From positions 1-64,000 of the forward strand of contig JACKHW010000005.1 in the NCBI GenBank assembly GCA_020638795.1: 64,000 nucleotides of DNA, read 5' to 3'. This document shows, one piece after another, positions 46,189 to 54,712 of this stretch. The position numbers were made by a program, and so were the translations under genes. This stretch comes from Planctomycetota bacterium (GTDB taxonomy: Bacteria; Planctomycetota; UBA1135; GCA-002748355). The number at the start of each line of letters is the position of its first letter. Position 1 is the stretch's first letter. The notes under the pieces were generated by a model, which saw only the letters and a list, made by a program, of their open reading frames with translations, was not told where the DNA came from and made no database searches.

Positions 46189-47124
46189 TCATCGCGGTTC
46201 TTCCAAAAGGACGGCGACCTCCGTTTCGAGGTCTTCGGGAAGCGTCGTCTCCGGATTGTCGAAGTAATGCTCGATACACGGACCATCGTGGGGTTCCCGC
46301 CCACTCGCTGGCAACCAGTGACCGAAGAGAGCGTGATACGTCTCCGAGAGACTGCTGTACGGACCGCGATGCAGCGCCATCGCATAGGGACCGCCGGGTA
46401 TCGTGTCGAACGCGACCGACGACGGTGCCTCTCGAGGCGGATCGCCGCTGAGTGTGATGCACGCATCGAAGCGAATGTGCTCGGGAGCCGTGATCTCCGG
46501 ATCGTCATGACAACGACCGAGGATCTCACTGAGTCCTGTCATCAGCCCGCACGGCACTGCCCAGGCGAGCAGTTCGTCGAAGGCCTCGCCGACGCCGTCG
46601 TAGGGCCCGACGTGACGCACGAACGCGATCTGTCGCGCGGGCAGCTCTCGAATCGTGACGTCGATGTCGAGCCCGCGCGCTGCGGGAAGGTCGTTCGTGA
46701 GATCGTCGTGAGGGACGTCTTCGTCGCGGTAGTGCACCGCGTTCGGTGCTGACGGCCAGGCGAGCGGACGGTGGCGGGCCCGGAACTCACTCGGCGAACA
46801 TCCGAAACGCTCACCGAACGCGCGCGTGAACGCCTCGTGCGCTTCGTAACCGGCTTCGAACGCGATCCCCGTTACGGGCCGCACGGTGTGCTTGAGCCGC
46901 ATCGCCGCACGCTCGAGCCGAAGACGACGTACGTGCCCCATCACGGACTCTCCGACCACCCCCCGAAAGATGCGGTGGAAGTGATAGCGCGAGAAGCAAG
47001 CGACGTCCGCGAGATCCGCAGGAGACAGCGCATCGTCGAGATGCGCCTGCACGTAGGCGAGCGCGCGAGCAATGCGCCGGCGATAGTCATCCTGGGTCGA
47101 AGTCTCGTTCACGAAGTGCAGCAT
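46189..47124 (-). CDS. AraC-family transcriptional regulator with GyrI-like effector domain
   Basis: About 311 residues. The two helix-turn-helix motifs of AraC/XylS proteins are at the N-terminus (LSPADLADVACFSRYHFHRI; GIAFEAGYEAHEAFTRAF), followed by a GyrI-like ligand domain (IAFVRHVGPYDGVGEAFDEL), the order found in Rob and SbmC-linked regulators. Rob-type proteins control efflux or solvent tolerance. The start at 47124 gives the normal N-terminal length; the open frame above is not conserved. Its target is likely its own operon with the GyrI-like gene. Confidence 0.85.
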   Translation of the reverse strand: MLHFVNETSTQDDYRRRIARALAYVQAHLDDALSPADLADVACFSRYHFHRIFRGVVGESVMGHVRRLRLERAAMRLKHTVRPVTGIAFEAGYEAHEAFTRAFGERFGCSPSEFRARHRPLAWPSAPNAVHYRDEDVPHDDLTNDLPAARGLDIDVTIRELPARQIAFVRHVGPYDGVGEAFDELLAWAVPCGLMTGLSEILGRCHDDPEITAPEHIRFDACITLSGDPPREAPSSVAFDTIPGGPYAMALHRGPYSSLSETYHALFGHWLPASGREPHDGPCIEHYFDNPETTLPEDLETEVAVLLEEPR

Positions 47125-47305
47125 GACGGGACGGGCCACCGCTCGCTTGACCGTCCGTGCTCGAGGCTCCCGGATCCGATGCGGCCATGAGTCGCGAGCA
47201 AACGGCTTTGCCGACGATCGCGATCGACCCGAGCAGTCCATCGACGATCGAGAGTTCGAACGGTCTCGCCTGGACTCGCGGTCGCGGAGCCGCGCGATCG
47301 ACGAT

Positions 47306-47467
47306 TCAGCGGCGCCGACGCGTGGCCCGCCGGCATCGCTCCGAACAGTACCGAACCGCATCCCAGCAGCGCGCCCACTTCTTGCGCCAGGCAAACGGTC
47401 GCGAACAGTGTGCGCAGAGCTTGGTCGGCAGGTCGCCCTTGTTGCGTGGTCGCTGCCGCTCACTCAT
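47306..47467 (-). CDS. DUF2256 small zinc-binding protein
   Basis: 53 residues from the ATG at 47467. The pattern KLCAHCSRPFAWRKKWARCW followed by VRYCSERC is the DUF2256 (COG4338) hallmark: two CxxC-type pairs around RPFxWRKKW. It is small, basic and probably zinc-binding. The family has no known function and is often found beside photolyase-like genes, not seen here. Confidence 0.85.
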   Translation of the reverse strand: MSERQRPRNKGDLPTKLCAHCSRPFAWRKKWARCWDAVRYCSERCRRATRRRR

Positions 47468-47544
47468 CGACGATTGCCACCATGCTCGAATCCCCCATTG
47501 GATCGAAATACCCCCGTTGAAGCGAAATCCCAGGACGGTCTCCC

Positions 47545-47733
47545 ATGCGCAAACTTCGCCTCGTGTCCGTGTTGGCATGCACTCCGAATCTGTCCGCACG
47601 AACGACGCGGGTCGTAGGAAGTGGTGGCACTTACCATCGCATTCAAGCCGCAATCAACGCATCGGTCGATGGCGGTTACGGGGCGCGCACGAATCGCGAC
47701 GTCGCGAATGTCGCGGCAGCGGTGTATCGCTGA
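47545..47733 (+). pseudogene. Remnant of a secreted beta-helix protein
   Basis: A 62-codon frame reads GSGGTYHRIQAAINASVDGG shortly after a possible degraded signal sequence (MRKLRLVSVLA). That stretch is the standard opening of secreted right-handed beta-helix proteins (xGGTYxxIQAAIDAAxDG). The frame then loses similarity and stops. I infer a 5' fragment of a decayed gene of the same surface-protein class as its neighbours. The shortness of the match limits confidence. Confidence 0.4.
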
Positions 47734-47781
47734 TTGCACAAGACGGTTCGACTGCGATCTGGGCCATCAGCAAACACGCTC

Positions 47782-47789
47782 GCTATACT
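47782..47789 (+). promoter_or_regulatory. Putative -10 box GCTATACT
   Basis: Lies 71 nt before the GTG at 47861. Best match in the window to the GCTANNNT pattern. Confidence 0.45.
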
Positions 47790-47860
47790 ACGTGACGCTT
47801 GCCCTGATTCGGCTCGACCCCCAAGCAGCCCATCGCAACCCGACAGAATGAGGTGCATTC

Positions 47861-50668
47861 GTGCGCTCGAACCCCATGTTGGTCACCGCGCTCGTGGCCA
47901 TTCCGTGCCTTCACTCGAACCTCGCTGCGCAGCAGCCACAGATCAGACTCGTCGCGGACCTCGCTCCAGACGCCGGAGCACTCGCCGCGCGCGCGCCGAT
48001 CGCGCCGGTTGGAGCGCGCAACGTCATCGCTTTGGCGACCCCGACGGGCGGCAGCGAACCCTATTCGTTCGGCCCGAGTGGACAGTCCATCGAGCTGCTC
48101 GGTGATCTCGCTCCAGCGACTGCGTCGAGCTCTCCGCGAGTTCTGCTGACGTATCAGAATCGCGTGCTGTTCCTCGCGACGACTGCGGATCACGGGCGCG
48201 AGGTCTGGCAGACGGACGGCACGAGCAGCGGGACGAAGCTCGCCTTCGAACTCGCTACGGGTGCGGCATCCAGCAATGTCGACCAAGTCGTCGTCCTCAA
48301 GAATCGACTCTACTTCGTTGCCGATGACGGCATGACCGGTTCCGAACTCTGGTCCTGGGACGGAACGACGCTAATACAGATCGTCGATCTCCACACAGGA
48401 GTCGCAGGCAGTGGCATCCAGAACCTGAGCGTCGTGCACGACCGTCTGTGGTTCTCGGCGGACGCAGGCAATGGAACTGGCACCGAACCTTATGTCTCGG
48501 ATGGCACCTCGAGTGGCACGCGCTTGATCCAGGATCTCGTCGTCGGCGCTTCCGGTTCGTCTCCACGCGGGTTCTGCGCGATGCCGAGTGGCAGAGTCGC
48601 GTTCTTGGCGAATACCGCCACGACGAACGGCATCGCCCTGTGGATGACGGACGGCACGAGTGCGGGCACGACTGCGATCGCCGCAGCGACCGGAACTGCG
48701 AACAAGCTCCGGAGCACGGGGCAGCGAGTCGTGTTCGAGTTCGACTACGGGAACGGGCCCGAACTCTGGGCGAGCGATGGGACGTCGGTGGGAACCCTTC
48801 GGCTGTCCGCACAACAGTACGATCCGCGCTTCGTGCACCGAGGGTCCGTGCTGTTCCAATCAGGCGCCGACCTGTGGACGACGGACGGCACAACCAACGG
48901 GACGTATCGACTGCTCTCCAATCGACTCGCCGTCGGTGTGGCGCAGGGTCGACTCCTCTTGTCGGACAACAGGCAATTGACGACGTTCGACGTCACGACG
49001 AGTCGTGAAACGTTCCTCCTCAACACCTTCGCGACCGTGAGCTTCGGGAACGGCGTCCTCGACCGGCTCTGGCTCCTCGAAGCAGGAGGAATCTTCGTCC
49101 ACACGGACGGGACGCCGGCCGGAACCGCGCGCGTCGAAGTCGCGCGCGTCACGACGGATTCGTTGCCTCATGGATTCGTCCGCGTCGGCAAGAGCGCGGT
49201 GTTCGGCACTTGGATGTACTCATCGACCAACAACGACGCCTACTACCGCACCGATGTAACGACGCTCAACACGCAGGCGGTCCGCTACCCCACGCCTGTG
49301 CCAAGCGAACCGATAGCGCCGTTCGCCGGCAGCCTGTGGTGCAGCGCGGACGTCACGGGAATCGGCGTCGAACTCGCCGCCTTCGCGCCAGGCGACTTCA
49401 AGACGCGCATCACGCACGACCTCAATCCGGGTCCCGCGTCTTCAGGTCCCCGCGTGCTGACACCGGCGGGACGCAACCTCTACTTCGAAACGCTCACGCC
49501 ACCTGCGATCTGGGTTCACGACGGACGAAGCGGGTCACCGCAGAACCTGTTCGCGCTGCCGGGCAACACGCCCGCGGAGATCACACCGTGGGGCGAGCAC
49601 GCACTGATCCGCAAGCGGTCGAACAACCAGGACCAGGTCCACGCTACCGATGGCACGACGAACGGCAGTCAGCTCGTACTGTCGGACAACACGGTCGAGA
49701 TCGTCGCCGTGAGACAGCGTGACTGCATTCTCGCCGCGAGCAAGGGTGGCGCGTTCCTCGAGCCAACACGCATCCTCGTCTCGGACGGGACCGCTGCGGG
49801 CACGACACTGCTCTACACGTCGCCGTCCGTCGGCATTCGCGACCTCGCGGAAGGTTGCGTGCTCGGCGATCGCTACGTGATCGGTACGTCAGACGGGCTT
49901 CGCGTCAGCGACGGAAGTGTTGCAGGAACGACCTGGCTCAACCGCGGACAACTCGTCACGCACGTCGTGAAGCTCGATCCCGCGACTGCCGCGTTCGTGG
50001 TTGCGCGCCAGTCTGCCGGAGAACTCTGGACGACGGATGGGACGGTAGCAGGCACGACGCCGGTCACCACCTTCTCCGCACCTGTGGAGACGATCACGGC
50101 TCACGGAGCGAGGTGGCTGCGTGTCGTTGCTGGGAGCAGGCTCTACCTCTGCGACGCGACGCGGGCAGTCGCTCTGCAGGCATCGGTCAGCGTGTCTTCC
50201 GATCGTGATCCGGCTGCGCTCGTCGGAGATCGACTCTTCTTGTCGGCGAATCACTCGCTCTACGGTCGGGAGCCGCACGTCGTCACCGGCCTCCGCGCCA
50301 CCGCAAGCCGGATCGGCGAGGGCTGCGGGAGCGGCGGCCGCGTGCTTCAGCTCGAGAGTGATGCTCCGCGACTCGGTTCGATCGCCGAGCTCTTCGTCGA
50401 CCGCGGTTTGCCGACCGGCTTCGTGGTTTTGGCGCTCGGTTCCTACACGCCCGACGCCTTCGCGGGACCGGCAGGATGTGCGATCCACCTCGATCCGTTC
50501 TCGGTGGTGCTGACCTTGCCGCTCGCACTCAATCAGGGAGCCGGACGACTACCGATCGTCTTGCCGAACTCCGGAGCGCTACTCGGGCTGGAAGTCGCAT
50601 GGCAAGCGTTCTCACCTGCGCCGAGCTTCGAAGCATCCAACGCCTTGATTTGGTACTTGGACCAGTGA
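47861..50668 (+). CDS. Secreted beta-propeller protein with DGTxxGT repeats and the shared C-terminal module
   Basis: About 935 residues from a GTG with GAGG 7 nt upstream; an ATG at 47876 is possible. The signal peptide is LVTALVAIPCLHSNLAAQ. The protein carries about eleven copies of a strand-turn unit, of which ELWSWDGT, LWMTDGTSAGT, ELWASDGTSVGT, LWTTDGTTNGT, LVSDGTAAGT and ELWTTDGTVAGT are examples. This ELW(x)SDGTxxGT repeat folds into propeller blades. The C-terminal module (core IVLPNSGALLGLEVAWQA, start GEGC) closes the protein. A diverged, shortened relative lies at 54713. Extracellular location is likely; function unknown. Confidence 0.8.
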   Translation: MRSNPMLVTALVAIPCLHSNLAAQQPQIRLVADLAPDAGALAARAPIAPVGARNVIALATPTGGSEPYSFGPSGQSIELLGDLAPATASSSPRVLLTYQNRVLFLATTADHGREVWQTDGTSSGTKLAFELATGAASSNVDQVVVLKNRLYFVADDGMTGSELWSWDGTTLIQIVDLHTGVAGSGIQNLSVVHDRLWFSADAGNGTGTEPYVSDGTSSGTRLIQDLVVGASGSSPRGFCAMPSGRVAFLANTATTNGIALWMTDGTSAGTTAIAAATGTANKLRSTGQRVVFEFDYGNGPELWASDGTSVGTLRLSAQQYDPRFVHRGSVLFQSGADLWTTDGTTNGTYRLLSNRLAVGVAQGRLLLSDNRQLTTFDVTTSRETFLLNTFATVSFGNGVLDRLWLLEAGGIFVHTDGTPAGTARVEVARVTTDSLPHGFVRVGKSAVFGTWMYSSTNNDAYYRTDVTTLNTQAVRYPTPVPSEPIAPFAGSLWCSADVTGIGVELAAFAPGDFKTRITHDLNPGPASSGPRVLTPAGRNLYFETLTPPAIWVHDGRSGSPQNLFALPGNTPAEITPWGEHALIRKRSNNQDQVHATDGTTNGSQLVLSDNTVEIVAVRQRDCILAASKGGAFLEPTRILVSDGTAAGTTLLYTSPSVGIRDLAEGCVLGDRYVIGTSDGLRVSDGSVAGTTWLNRGQLVTHVVKLDPATAAFVVARQSAGELWTTDGTVAGTTPVTTFSAPVETITAHGARWLRVVAGSRLYLCDATRAVALQASVSVSSDRDPAALVGDRLFLSANHSLYGREPHVVTGLRATASRIGEGCGSGGRVLQLESDAPRLGSIAELFVDRGLPTGFVVLALGSYTPDAFAGPAGCAIHLDPFSVVLTLPLALNQGAGRLPIVLPNSGALLGLEVAWQAFSPAPSFEASNALIWYLDQ

Positions 50669-50688
50669 AGTGCGCCGGGGCGAGGACT

Positions 50689-50696
50689 GCTAACAT
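50689..50696 (+). promoter_or_regulatory. Putative -10 box GCTAACAT
   Basis: TGCTAACAT lies 35 nt before the ATG at 50732 and has a TG extension. Confidence 0.4.
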
Positions 50697-50731
50697 CGCG
50701 GCTTCGACACACGAGAACCCACGACAGCGAG

Positions 50732-51484
50732 ATGGCGATCGTCAGCCCCGAAGACCACGCACGATTTCAGGAAGAGGGCTACCTCACGATCGAGACGGGA
50801 CTTCCTCCCGAGGTGCTCGACGGTGTCGTGCGTGAGCTCGATGGGCAGTATCCACCCCTGAGCGGCGAGGATCCCGTCACGCAGAACACGCGCTTGCACG
50901 ACGCGTGGACACTGTGCCGTCACGTGCACGCGATCGCGATCGCACCACGCATTCTCGACGTGTTGCGAGAACTCTATCATCGCGAGCCGAAGCCGTTCCA
51001 AACGCTCAACTTCCCGGTCGGCACATCGCAGGCAGCACATGCCGACACGCTGCACTTCAACTCGTTGCCCCACGGGTTCATGTGTGGCGTCTGGGTCGCA
51101 CTCGAGGACATGGACGAAGACAACGGTCCCGTCTACTACTACCCCAAGAGCCATCAACTGCCCGAGTTCGGCATGCACGATGCCGGCACGCAACCGGGCT
51201 ACGAGAACTACCTCGAGTACGAGCGCTTCATCGATCGTCTGGCGCGACACTTCGGCTTGGAACCACGACTCGCAGTGATCCCGAAGGGTCATGCGCTCAT
51301 CTGGTCGGCGAATCTCTTGCACGGCGGTGCACCACGACGCGACCCGGGCCGCAGTCGCCACAGCCAGGTCACGCATTACTTCTTCGAGCGCTGCCGGTAC
51401 TACACGCCGATGTTCTCGCACGGCGTGGAGGTCGCATGGCGTGAGCCAAATTGGATTCCTCTCGAGCTTCCACCGCCCGATTGA
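50732..51484 (+). CDS. Phytanoyl-CoA dioxygenase (PhyH) family protein
   Basis: 250 residues; an Fe(II)/2-oxoglutarate-dependent oxygenase. The iron ligands are H103 and D105 in AAHADTLHF and H197 in NLLHGGA; the conserved arginine that binds 2-oxoglutarate follows in the RDPGRSRHS segment. YYYPKSHQLP is the usual PhyH strand. Bacterial PhyH proteins hydroxylate very varied small molecules, so the substrate cannot be told. It stands alone, with its own -10 box, between secreted-protein genes. Confidence 0.85.
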   Translation: MAIVSPEDHARFQEEGYLTIETGLPPEVLDGVVRELDGQYPPLSGEDPVTQNTRLHDAWTLCRHVHAIAIAPRILDVLRELYHREPKPFQTLNFPVGTSQAAHADTLHFNSLPHGFMCGVWVALEDMDEDNGPVYYYPKSHQLPEFGMHDAGTQPGYENYLEYERFIDRLARHFGLEPRLAVIPKGHALIWSANLLHGGAPRRDPGRSRHSQVTHYFFERCRYYTPMFSHGVEVAWREPNWIPLELPPPD

Positions 51485-51527
51485 GTGCCGCCACCGACGC
51501 ACCAACCCGAACGCGAGCGGAGCCCGC

Positions 51528-51719
51528 TCACGGAGTCGTCTCGTGAGCGTGGGGCGTGTGGCAGTTCCAGCAGATCTCGAAGCCCTCGTCGACCTCTTCG
51601 GAACAGCCGGGACACGTCCAAGCGACGTGCGCTCCACCTTCGGTCGTGGGGTGATGGGCCTCGTATCGTCGGATGATCTCGATCGCGCGATCGACCTTCT
51701 CTGGATCGAGGACCCACAT
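51528..51719 (-). CDS. Truncated DUF2007/zinc-ribbon protein, paralogue of 52898-53281
   Basis: 63 residues from the first ATG. A zinc ribbon CPGCxxxVDEGFEICWNCH and the strand-helix VDRAIEIIRRYEAH match the C-terminal half of the DUF2007 protein at 52898. The homology continues upstream of the ATG without a start codon (DLSLAPA, compared with DLSVQPV) as far as the stop of the gene before it, at 51774-51776. So this is a 5'-truncated copy. It might still be translated as a bare zinc ribbon, but lacks a ribosome-binding site and may be a pseudogene. Confidence 0.55.
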   Translation of the reverse strand: MWVLDPEKVDRAIEIIRRYEAHHPTTEGGAHVAWTCPGCSEEVDEGFEICWNCHTPHAHETTP

Positions 51720-51773
51720 CGCCGGCGCCAGGGACAGGTCTGCAGGCGCCCTGGATCGACGAGAATTCGTCGT

Positions 51774-52805
51774 TCAGAGCGTCAGCTCCAAACCGTTGCT
51801 GAGCTGCAGCCCCAAAGGCGCGGCGGCATCGAGCACGAGCGCTTGCGTCGTGAACACGGTTCCGTGGAGCGCCTTGTCATTGGGCAGAGGAAACGGCGTT
51901 GCCCACTGCCCGAACGAACTCGTCGCGAACGGGAACGAGAACGTCGTCGCCGTGAGGTCGAGGTAGATCGTGCAGTTGGGGCCGATCGAGAGCGACGTGG
52001 CTGCGCCGAGGCTGAGGAGGAGCGCACCCGGAGCGACCTTCGGTGCCGCCACGAGGCTGAAGCTGAACGCCTTCCCCATGACCGGTGCCGGCGAACTCAG
52101 CGTCGTCGTGCCAGCACATGGTGTGCCCACGATCTTGGAGACAGCGACGCGCGTGATCTTGCAGTCGACGAGGGTCGAATCGCCGTTGTAGCGTTGGTTC
52201 TGGCCGAACCCCGCCTTGCACTCGATCGCCTGGCCCGTCGTCAGAGTGAAGACACCGCGGTACGTCTTCGCGAACCGCACGTCCGTGGCGCTGCAGCTCG
52301 CAGGCCCGTCGAAACCATTCAACTCCGCCGAATAGACCGCCTGCCCTTGCACGACGACGCTGACATCGCTGTTGGTCGGCCACGAGAAGTCGAGCCCGCC
52401 GAACGCGGCTTCGACGAGGTAGCTGCCGTCCGCGGGCGCCGTGAAGCGCAAGACGGCATTCTCACCGGCTTGTCCCGGGTGCAGGAACATTCGCTGTGCC
52501 GGCATGCGGACGGTCGAACAACAATAGGTCGTGGCAGCCTCGTTCTTCCCCACCGTCGGGTATTGAGGAAACTGGTTCGACCACGCCATGAGACTTCCGC
52601 AGTGCGCGCCGCGCTGCGAAAAGACATTGATCGGCGCTCCGCGATTGAGCGACCAACCATAGGACCAGACACCGTTCGGGTTCTTCGTACTCGAGAACTC
52701 CGCGGTCGCATCCCAGGACTGCGCGGGCAGCACGTGCGCGAAGACCGCGATGACAGCGAAGGTTGCGGGGATCGAATAGAGAGTGGTGCGACGACGCAGT
52801 TTCAT
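51774..52805 (-). CDS. Secreted protein with NPNGVWSYGW domain and the shared C-terminal module
   Basis: About 343 residues. GAGG lies 6 nt before the ATG at 52805; the signal peptide is TTLYSIPATFAVIAVFAH. The first domain (SSTKNPNGVWSYGWSL, later APADGSYLVEAAFGGLDF) resembles the jelly-roll domain of many exported proteins in planctomycetes and PEP-CTERM bacteria. From CAGTTTL the shared module follows (core FPLPNDKALHGTVFTTQA, end SNGLELTL). It sits between a full DUF2007 gene and a truncated DUF2007 copy on the same strand. Confidence 0.75.
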   Translation of the reverse strand: MKLRRRTTLYSIPATFAVIAVFAHVLPAQSWDATAEFSSTKNPNGVWSYGWSLNRGAPINVFSQRGAHCGSLMAWSNQFPQYPTVGKNEAATTYCCSTVRMPAQRMFLHPGQAGENAVLRFTAPADGSYLVEAAFGGLDFSWPTNSDVSVVVQGQAVYSAELNGFDGPASCSATDVRFAKTYRGVFTLTTGQAIECKAGFGQNQRYNGDSTLVDCKITRVAVSKIVGTPCAGTTTLSSPAPVMGKAFSFSLVAAPKVAPGALLLSLGAATSLSIGPNCTIYLDLTATTFSFPFATSSFGQWATPFPLPNDKALHGTVFTTQALVLDAAAPLGLQLSNGLELTL

Positions 52806-52897
52806 TCGTGGCCTCGGTTGGATTCGTCGACTCGGGCATCAAAGTGCCGTCATCGTGCGCATGCGGAGTTTCCGCGCGTCCGGGGCCAGGAAAATCG

Positions 52898-53281
52898 TCA
52901 AGCCTCGTCGTGGACCCGGTCTCCTTGCCCGGCGTCGCCATCGCTTGCTTGGCTCCCGGGTCGCTCTGCACCGCAGTGCCAACAAAGCTCGAATCCACCC
53001 TCGACGGACTCGTCGCAGTTCGGGCACGACCACTTCGGTCGCGTTGCGTGGCGATCGGCGGGCTGGTGCTTCTCGTAGCGGCGGATGATCTCGATCGCGC
53101 GCTCGTAATCCGCCGGATCGTGCACCCACACGACCGGCTGGACGGACAGGTCCACGGGACCGATGCCGGCCATCGCGGCGAGCGTCTCTCCGGTTACCTC
53201 GGCGGAGATGCCGTCAGCCTCGAGAAGCGACTTGACGTGGTGCGCGATCATCGCGTTCGCGGCGAAGAAGATTCGGGTCAT
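52898..53281 (-). CDS. DUF2007 protein with C-terminal zinc ribbon
   Basis: About 127 residues. GAGGA is placed well before the ATG at 53281. The N-terminal fold (TRIFFAANAMIAHHVKSLLE) is the DUF2007 'signal-transducing' domain, related to GlnB-type ferredoxin-like folds; VWVHDPADYERAIEIIRRYE ends it. A zinc ribbon CPNCDESVEGGFELCWHCG follows. The role of this family is unknown. A truncated copy lies at 51528-51719. Confidence 0.8.
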   Translation of the reverse strand: MTRIFFAANAMIAHHVKSLLEADGISAEVTGETLAAMAGIGPVDLSVQPVVWVHDPADYERAIEIIRRYEKHQPADRHATRPKWSCPNCDESVEGGFELCWHCGAERPGSQASDGDAGQGDRVHDEA

Positions 53282-53327
53282 CGGTATCCTCGAGATCCAG
53301 TCGTTCGCAATCCGCAACCCAAACCTG

Positions 53328-54374
53328 CTATCCCCCGCCGACCAAGGGGTCGAAATAGCGCTCGAACAGGACCTGCGCAGCAGTTTCTACGAGCCGCGGA
53401 TCGTCGACGAAGCAAGCGAGGCGCGTGAACGCGTACAGAACCTTGAACAAGTGGCCCGACGCGATCCAATCACCGTTGCGGTTGTCACGGACGTTCCACG
53501 TCTCGTGCCACTGTGCGCGTCGCTCGTCGTCGCGCCACCAACGAGCGTCGAGGAGAGCTTGTCGTGTAACGCTCGCTCGATCGATCGGGTCGCTGCGTGG
53601 CACTGCAGGCACGTCGAACTCGAGATGCGCGCGTAGTCCGAGGAGACCCTTGTGTGCGAGCTGATGGCTGCCGAGCGCATCGAGCCGAATCAGTGCTTCG
53701 GTATGTGTCGTCCAATGCGTGAAGTTCGGACGCGGCGCGTGACGGTGGCCGACCAGCGGAGCGAAGTCGGCGAGTCGCTCGAACGTGCGTCGCGCGAGCA
53801 TCTTCTTGCTCACAACCGCAGGATTGGGATCTCGGGTCTTCTCCGTCGGCGACACCGCCGGATGCCGTGGCGCCGCCGGTTTCTTCTTGGAGATGACTCT
53901 GTTCCAGTCGCAGATGCGATTCGTGATGGCCGGAATCGCGAGCGTCGGCGCATCGCCGAGCGCACGCAGAGCGAGCGCCGTGTAGATGACCGCGTGACCA
54001 TGAGCGCGAACGCCGTTCTCGAGCGCCGGCTCGAGCGACTTCGCGATGCGTGTCGATGCCTGCGGGTCGGCGTCGTCTCGCGCGAAGGGTCGAACGGCCT
54101 CCGCGTGGGTCTTCAGGACGACTTCGAGTTCTGCGCGCATCGCGTCACGCGTCGCCTCGTCGATCGTGGAGTCGACACACAGGTAGTGGCCCGCGATCAA
54201 CGCGGCTCCCCAGTGCGCGTCGAACCAGTTCTTCGCGCGCGCCATTGCGGTCATGCCCTGAGCGAGCAGTGCCGGCACGTCTTCATGGCCGCGGCTCATG
54301 GACGGACTGCGCGGACCAGCTGTCAGCGAAGCGAGTACGCCACCGGTGATTCGGACGAAATTGCGACGATTCAC
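53328..54374 (-). CDS. Tat-exported hypothetical protein
   Basis: About 348 residues from a GTG at 54374, which places the twin-arginine motif NRRNFVRITGG at the N-terminus; ATGs at 54401 and 54419 are alternatives. The mature protein is helical throughout and its length and helix spacing recall alpha/alpha-toroid enzymes, but I recognise no family. Tat export suggests a folded or cofactor-bound protein. GCTACGAT ends 7 nt before the GTG, so the mRNA may be leaderless. Confidence 0.6.
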   Translation of the reverse strand: MNRRNFVRITGGVLASLTAGPRSPSMSRGHEDVPALLAQGMTAMARAKNWFDAHWGAALIAGHYLCVDSTIDEATRDAMRAELEVVLKTHAEAVRPFARDDADPQASTRIAKSLEPALENGVRAHGHAVIYTALALRALGDAPTLAIPAITNRICDWNRVISKKKPAAPRHPAVSPTEKTRDPNPAVVSKKMLARRTFERLADFAPLVGHRHAPRPNFTHWTTHTEALIRLDALGSHQLAHKGLLGLRAHLEFDVPAVPRSDPIDRASVTRQALLDARWWRDDERRAQWHETWNVRDNRNGDWIASGHLFKVLYAFTRLACFVDDPRLVETAAQVLFERYFDPLVGGG

Positions 54375-54381
54375 GATTGTT

Positions 54382-54389
54382 ATCGTAGC
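54382..54389 (-). promoter_or_regulatory. Putative -10 box GCTACGAT (minus strand)
   Basis: Ends 7 nt before the GTG at 54374; no Shine-Dalgarno sequence. This supports GTG as the start. Confidence 0.4.
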
Positions 54390-54439
54390 CCGAGCGGTCA
54401 TCGCCCGGACTGCCATCACGCACTACACGAACCAGCACC

Positions 54440-54673
54440 ATGGAAGTCGGCGCTCTGCTCTTTCCCCTTCTGCAACTCGTGATCCTCATACGATTGTTGG
54501 CGGGTGGCCTGGACTGCAACCGTAATGACACCTACCTCGCTTCGCGCGGTTGCGAGGTGTTGGATCGCAGCTGGGCACCGACCGCGTCGTCACCGTCGCC
54601 GAACTCCGCGCCGAAAATGAACGTTTGCGGGAAGAACTCGCGCGCCGCGAGAACCGGCCTTCGACCTGAGACG
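54440..54673 (+). pseudogene. Possible frameshifted small membrane protein with coiled coil
   Basis: The frame from 54440 encodes a membrane helix (ALLFPLLQLVILIRLLAGG). In the next frame, 54595-54670 encodes VAELRAENERLREELARREN then a stop, a classic coiled coil. Each half makes sense only in its own frame, so a one-base shift between about 54515 and 54590 would join them into a protein of about 75 residues. A sequencing error or a decayed gene are both possible. Confidence 0.3.
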
Positions 54674-54712
54674 CGAATCACCGGCTCCGTTTCTTTGGTG
54701 TAGCCTCGGCCT

